A stretch of 64,000 nt of DNA from Caldibacillus debilis DSM 16016 (GTDB lineage Bacteria; Bacillota; Bacilli; Bacillales; Caldibacillaceae): assembly GCF_000383875.1 (NCBI RefSeq), contig NZ_KB912879.1, forward strand, positions 226,083 to 290,082, given 5' to 3'. A model generated the notes under the pieces. That model made no database searches. It saw only the letters and a list, made by a program, of their open reading frames with translations, and had not been told where the DNA came from. The position numbers were made by a program, and so were the translations under genes. Numbering within the stretch: the stretch's first letter is position 1; each line of letters starts with the position of its first letter. Below, piece after piece: positions 62,923-64,000 of this stretch.

Positions 62923-64000
62923 TCATTTTTTATAAATATTTACTCCCTGGGCCACTTTGTTTATGAAGCCGTCCGCATTATTTCCCAATGTATCGGGGGA
63001 TATCCCGAGGTTGACGCCTTTTAATATGGAAAAGGATTGTAAATATAACGAGTAAAGGAATACGATGTGGGCATCATCCCTATAAGGAAAACCGTTTCCA
63101 TTGAAATGGAAATAATAATCGCAGTGTGCGTCAATCTCGGAAACGTAATCCATGGATACGGCAACAATTGTACTTTTCCGCTTATCCTCCGAACACTCTT
63201 TCAGCATATCGATTTCATATTTCATCGTTAAGGGATCGCGGCTGAAAAAAAATGAAACGAGCGTTTTTGAATTCATGACGACCTTCGGGCCATGTCTGAA
63301 TTCCAAAACCGAATGAAACTGGGAACTTTGCAGTCCGCCTGTCAATTCAGTGATTTTCAGGCACATTTCTGCCGCAAGGGGAACGAGGGAGTTGGAGCCG
63401 AGAGCGGCGATTGTATCATAAGGCTGATTGGCAATGCTATGAACCTTATATATGTCTTTATCAAAAAAGCGCGCTGCATCACGGGAAGCATTTTGAAACA
63501 ATTCCTTATAATAGTCATAATTCTGGATATCAAATAAAAGCAAGGCATATTGAATAAGCAAGGTGAACTCTCCGGTGGCGGCTATGCTTTTTCCCTTCGT
63601 TCCCGGAGGGATGGGGATGTATAAAACGCCTTCCTTCGCGCCATATTTTTTTACCATTTCCCCTTCATCCGAACATATGATCAAAAGTTGATAGAGTTCT
63701 TTGCATCTTTCCTGAAAAATCTCCACAGCCTCCAGTCCCTCAATGGTATTTCCCGAACTGCCGAAGGACACAAGCAACACAGGTTCATCTCCAATAATAT
63801 AATTGTCGGGCTGCGTAATTAAATTTGTTGACGAAATGCAATGAACCTCTTTTTTTGTAACCCTTCTTATATAATTTTCCACAATGGAAGCGGCTTTTGC
63901 CGAACTGCCGGCCCCGACCAGAAATATTTTTAAATCTTTAATTGAATTCATTTGATCCATAAATTTCTGTATTTCTTGTTTGTGTTCTCCGATTATTTTT
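62923..64000 (-). CDS. SIS-domain sugar isomerase/deaminase (AgaS-like), 5' end beyond window
   Basis: Phosphosugar isomerase or deaminase with two SIS domains. In the visible part, LKIFLVGAGSSAKAASIVENYIRR and LLVSFGSSGNTIEGLEAVE are the first SIS domain, and ALGSNSLVPLAAEMCLKITELTGGLQSSQFHSVLEFRHGPKVVMN is the second, with the conserved Glu-Phe-Arg-His-Gly-Pro. The frame is open from the ATG at 63960 to the window edge (IIGEHKQEIQKF...), which reads like the family's N-terminus, so the start lies outside. A+T-richer than the neighbouring operons. It may belong to an amino-sugar pathway to the right. Confidence 0.87.
   Translation of the reverse strand, partial: KIIGEHKQEIQKFMDQMNSIKDLKIFLVGAGSSAKAASIVENYIRRVTKKEVHCISSTNLITQPDNYIIGDEPVLLVSFGSSGNTIEGLEAVEIFQERCKELYQLLIICSDEGEMVKKYGAKEGVLYIPIPPGTKGKSIAATGEFTLLIQYALLLFDIQNYDYYKELFQNASRDAARFFDKDIYKVHSIANQPYDTIAALGSNSLVPLAAEMCLKITELTGGLQSSQFHSVLEFRHGPKVVMNSKTLVSFFFSRDPLTMKYEIDMLKECSEDKRKSTIVAVSMDYVSEIDAHCDYYFHFNGNGFPYRDDAHIVFLYSLYLQSFSILKGVNLGISPDTLGNNADGFINKVAQGVNIYKK

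Overview
The window is chromosomal DNA of a spore-forming Bacillaceae, probably a moderately thermophilic lineage. Codon use and spacers look roughly half G+C by eye. Gene content and gene order follow the Bacillus subtilis blocks ddl-murF-cshA-ydcA-acpS-ydcC-alr-ndoAI-ndoA, tex-sprT-tRNAs and tsaE-tsaB-rimI-tsaD-ydiF-rex-tatA-tatC-ydiL-groES-groEL, here mostly on the minus strand. A relative of Caldibacillus debilis is a guess from this pattern. Most of the window is housekeeping DNA, with two sugar-PTS islands at the right.

Layout. 0.1-1.7 kb: a HAD hydrolase and a DUF5946 protein. 2-4.1 kb: groES-groEL behind a perfect CIRCE operator. 4.8-9.6 kb: YdiL-type CPBP protease, Tat translocase (TatA, TatC), redox repressor Rex and the ABC-F protein YdiF. 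9.65-9.87 kb: a cluster of nine DnaA-box-like sites. 10.3-13.8 kb: sirtuin, M3 peptidase and a YqxD/YaiI protein, inserted between ydiF and tsaD. 13.9-16.6 kb: the t6A/RimI genes. 16.8-17.8 kb: a six-gene tRNA operon with its own consensus promoter and terminator, plus a 151-bp tandem duplication carrying a truncated tRNA-Gly. 18-22.8 kb: a second M3 peptidase, SprT and Tex.

23.3-25.1 kb is foreign or decayed DNA: an ArsR-SRPBCC fusion regulator with two palindromic operators around a consensus promoter, then remnants of a Tn3-type and an ISL3-type transposase. This is where B. subtilis carries the rsb-sigB module, which is absent here. 25.4-38 kb: NdoA/NdoAI toxin-antitoxin, alanine racemase, Spo0M, YdcC lipoprotein, AcpS, rhomboid protease, CshA helicase, MurF, Ddl and an unrecognised 269-residue protein. 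38.4-45.3 kb: MgtE, two CNNM/CBS (CorC/HlyC-type) membrane proteins and RodA. Between the two CNNM genes lies an array of about sixteen 10-bp motifs on a 21-bp period.

45.6-52.3 kb is a cellobiose/oligo-beta-glucoside PTS region (EIIB, EIIC, EIIA, GH4 6-phospho-beta-glucosidase, LicR-type regulator), split into two units by a terminator and a cre-controlled promoter. 52.6-55.9 kb: uracil-DNA glycosylase, an S9 peptidase and a secreted DUF2680 protein. 56.8-62.6 kb is an ascorbate-family PTS operon (PRD regulator with EIIB/EIIA domains, EIIB, EIIC) joined to a two-subunit transketolase, which suggests uptake of a sugar whose phosphate is cleaved directly by the transketolase. A SIS-domain sugar isomerase/deaminase runs off the right edge.

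Spacers between genes are long. Several hold short direct duplications spaced 54-67 bp apart, at four separate loci. No CRISPR array, prophage or intact transposon was seen.
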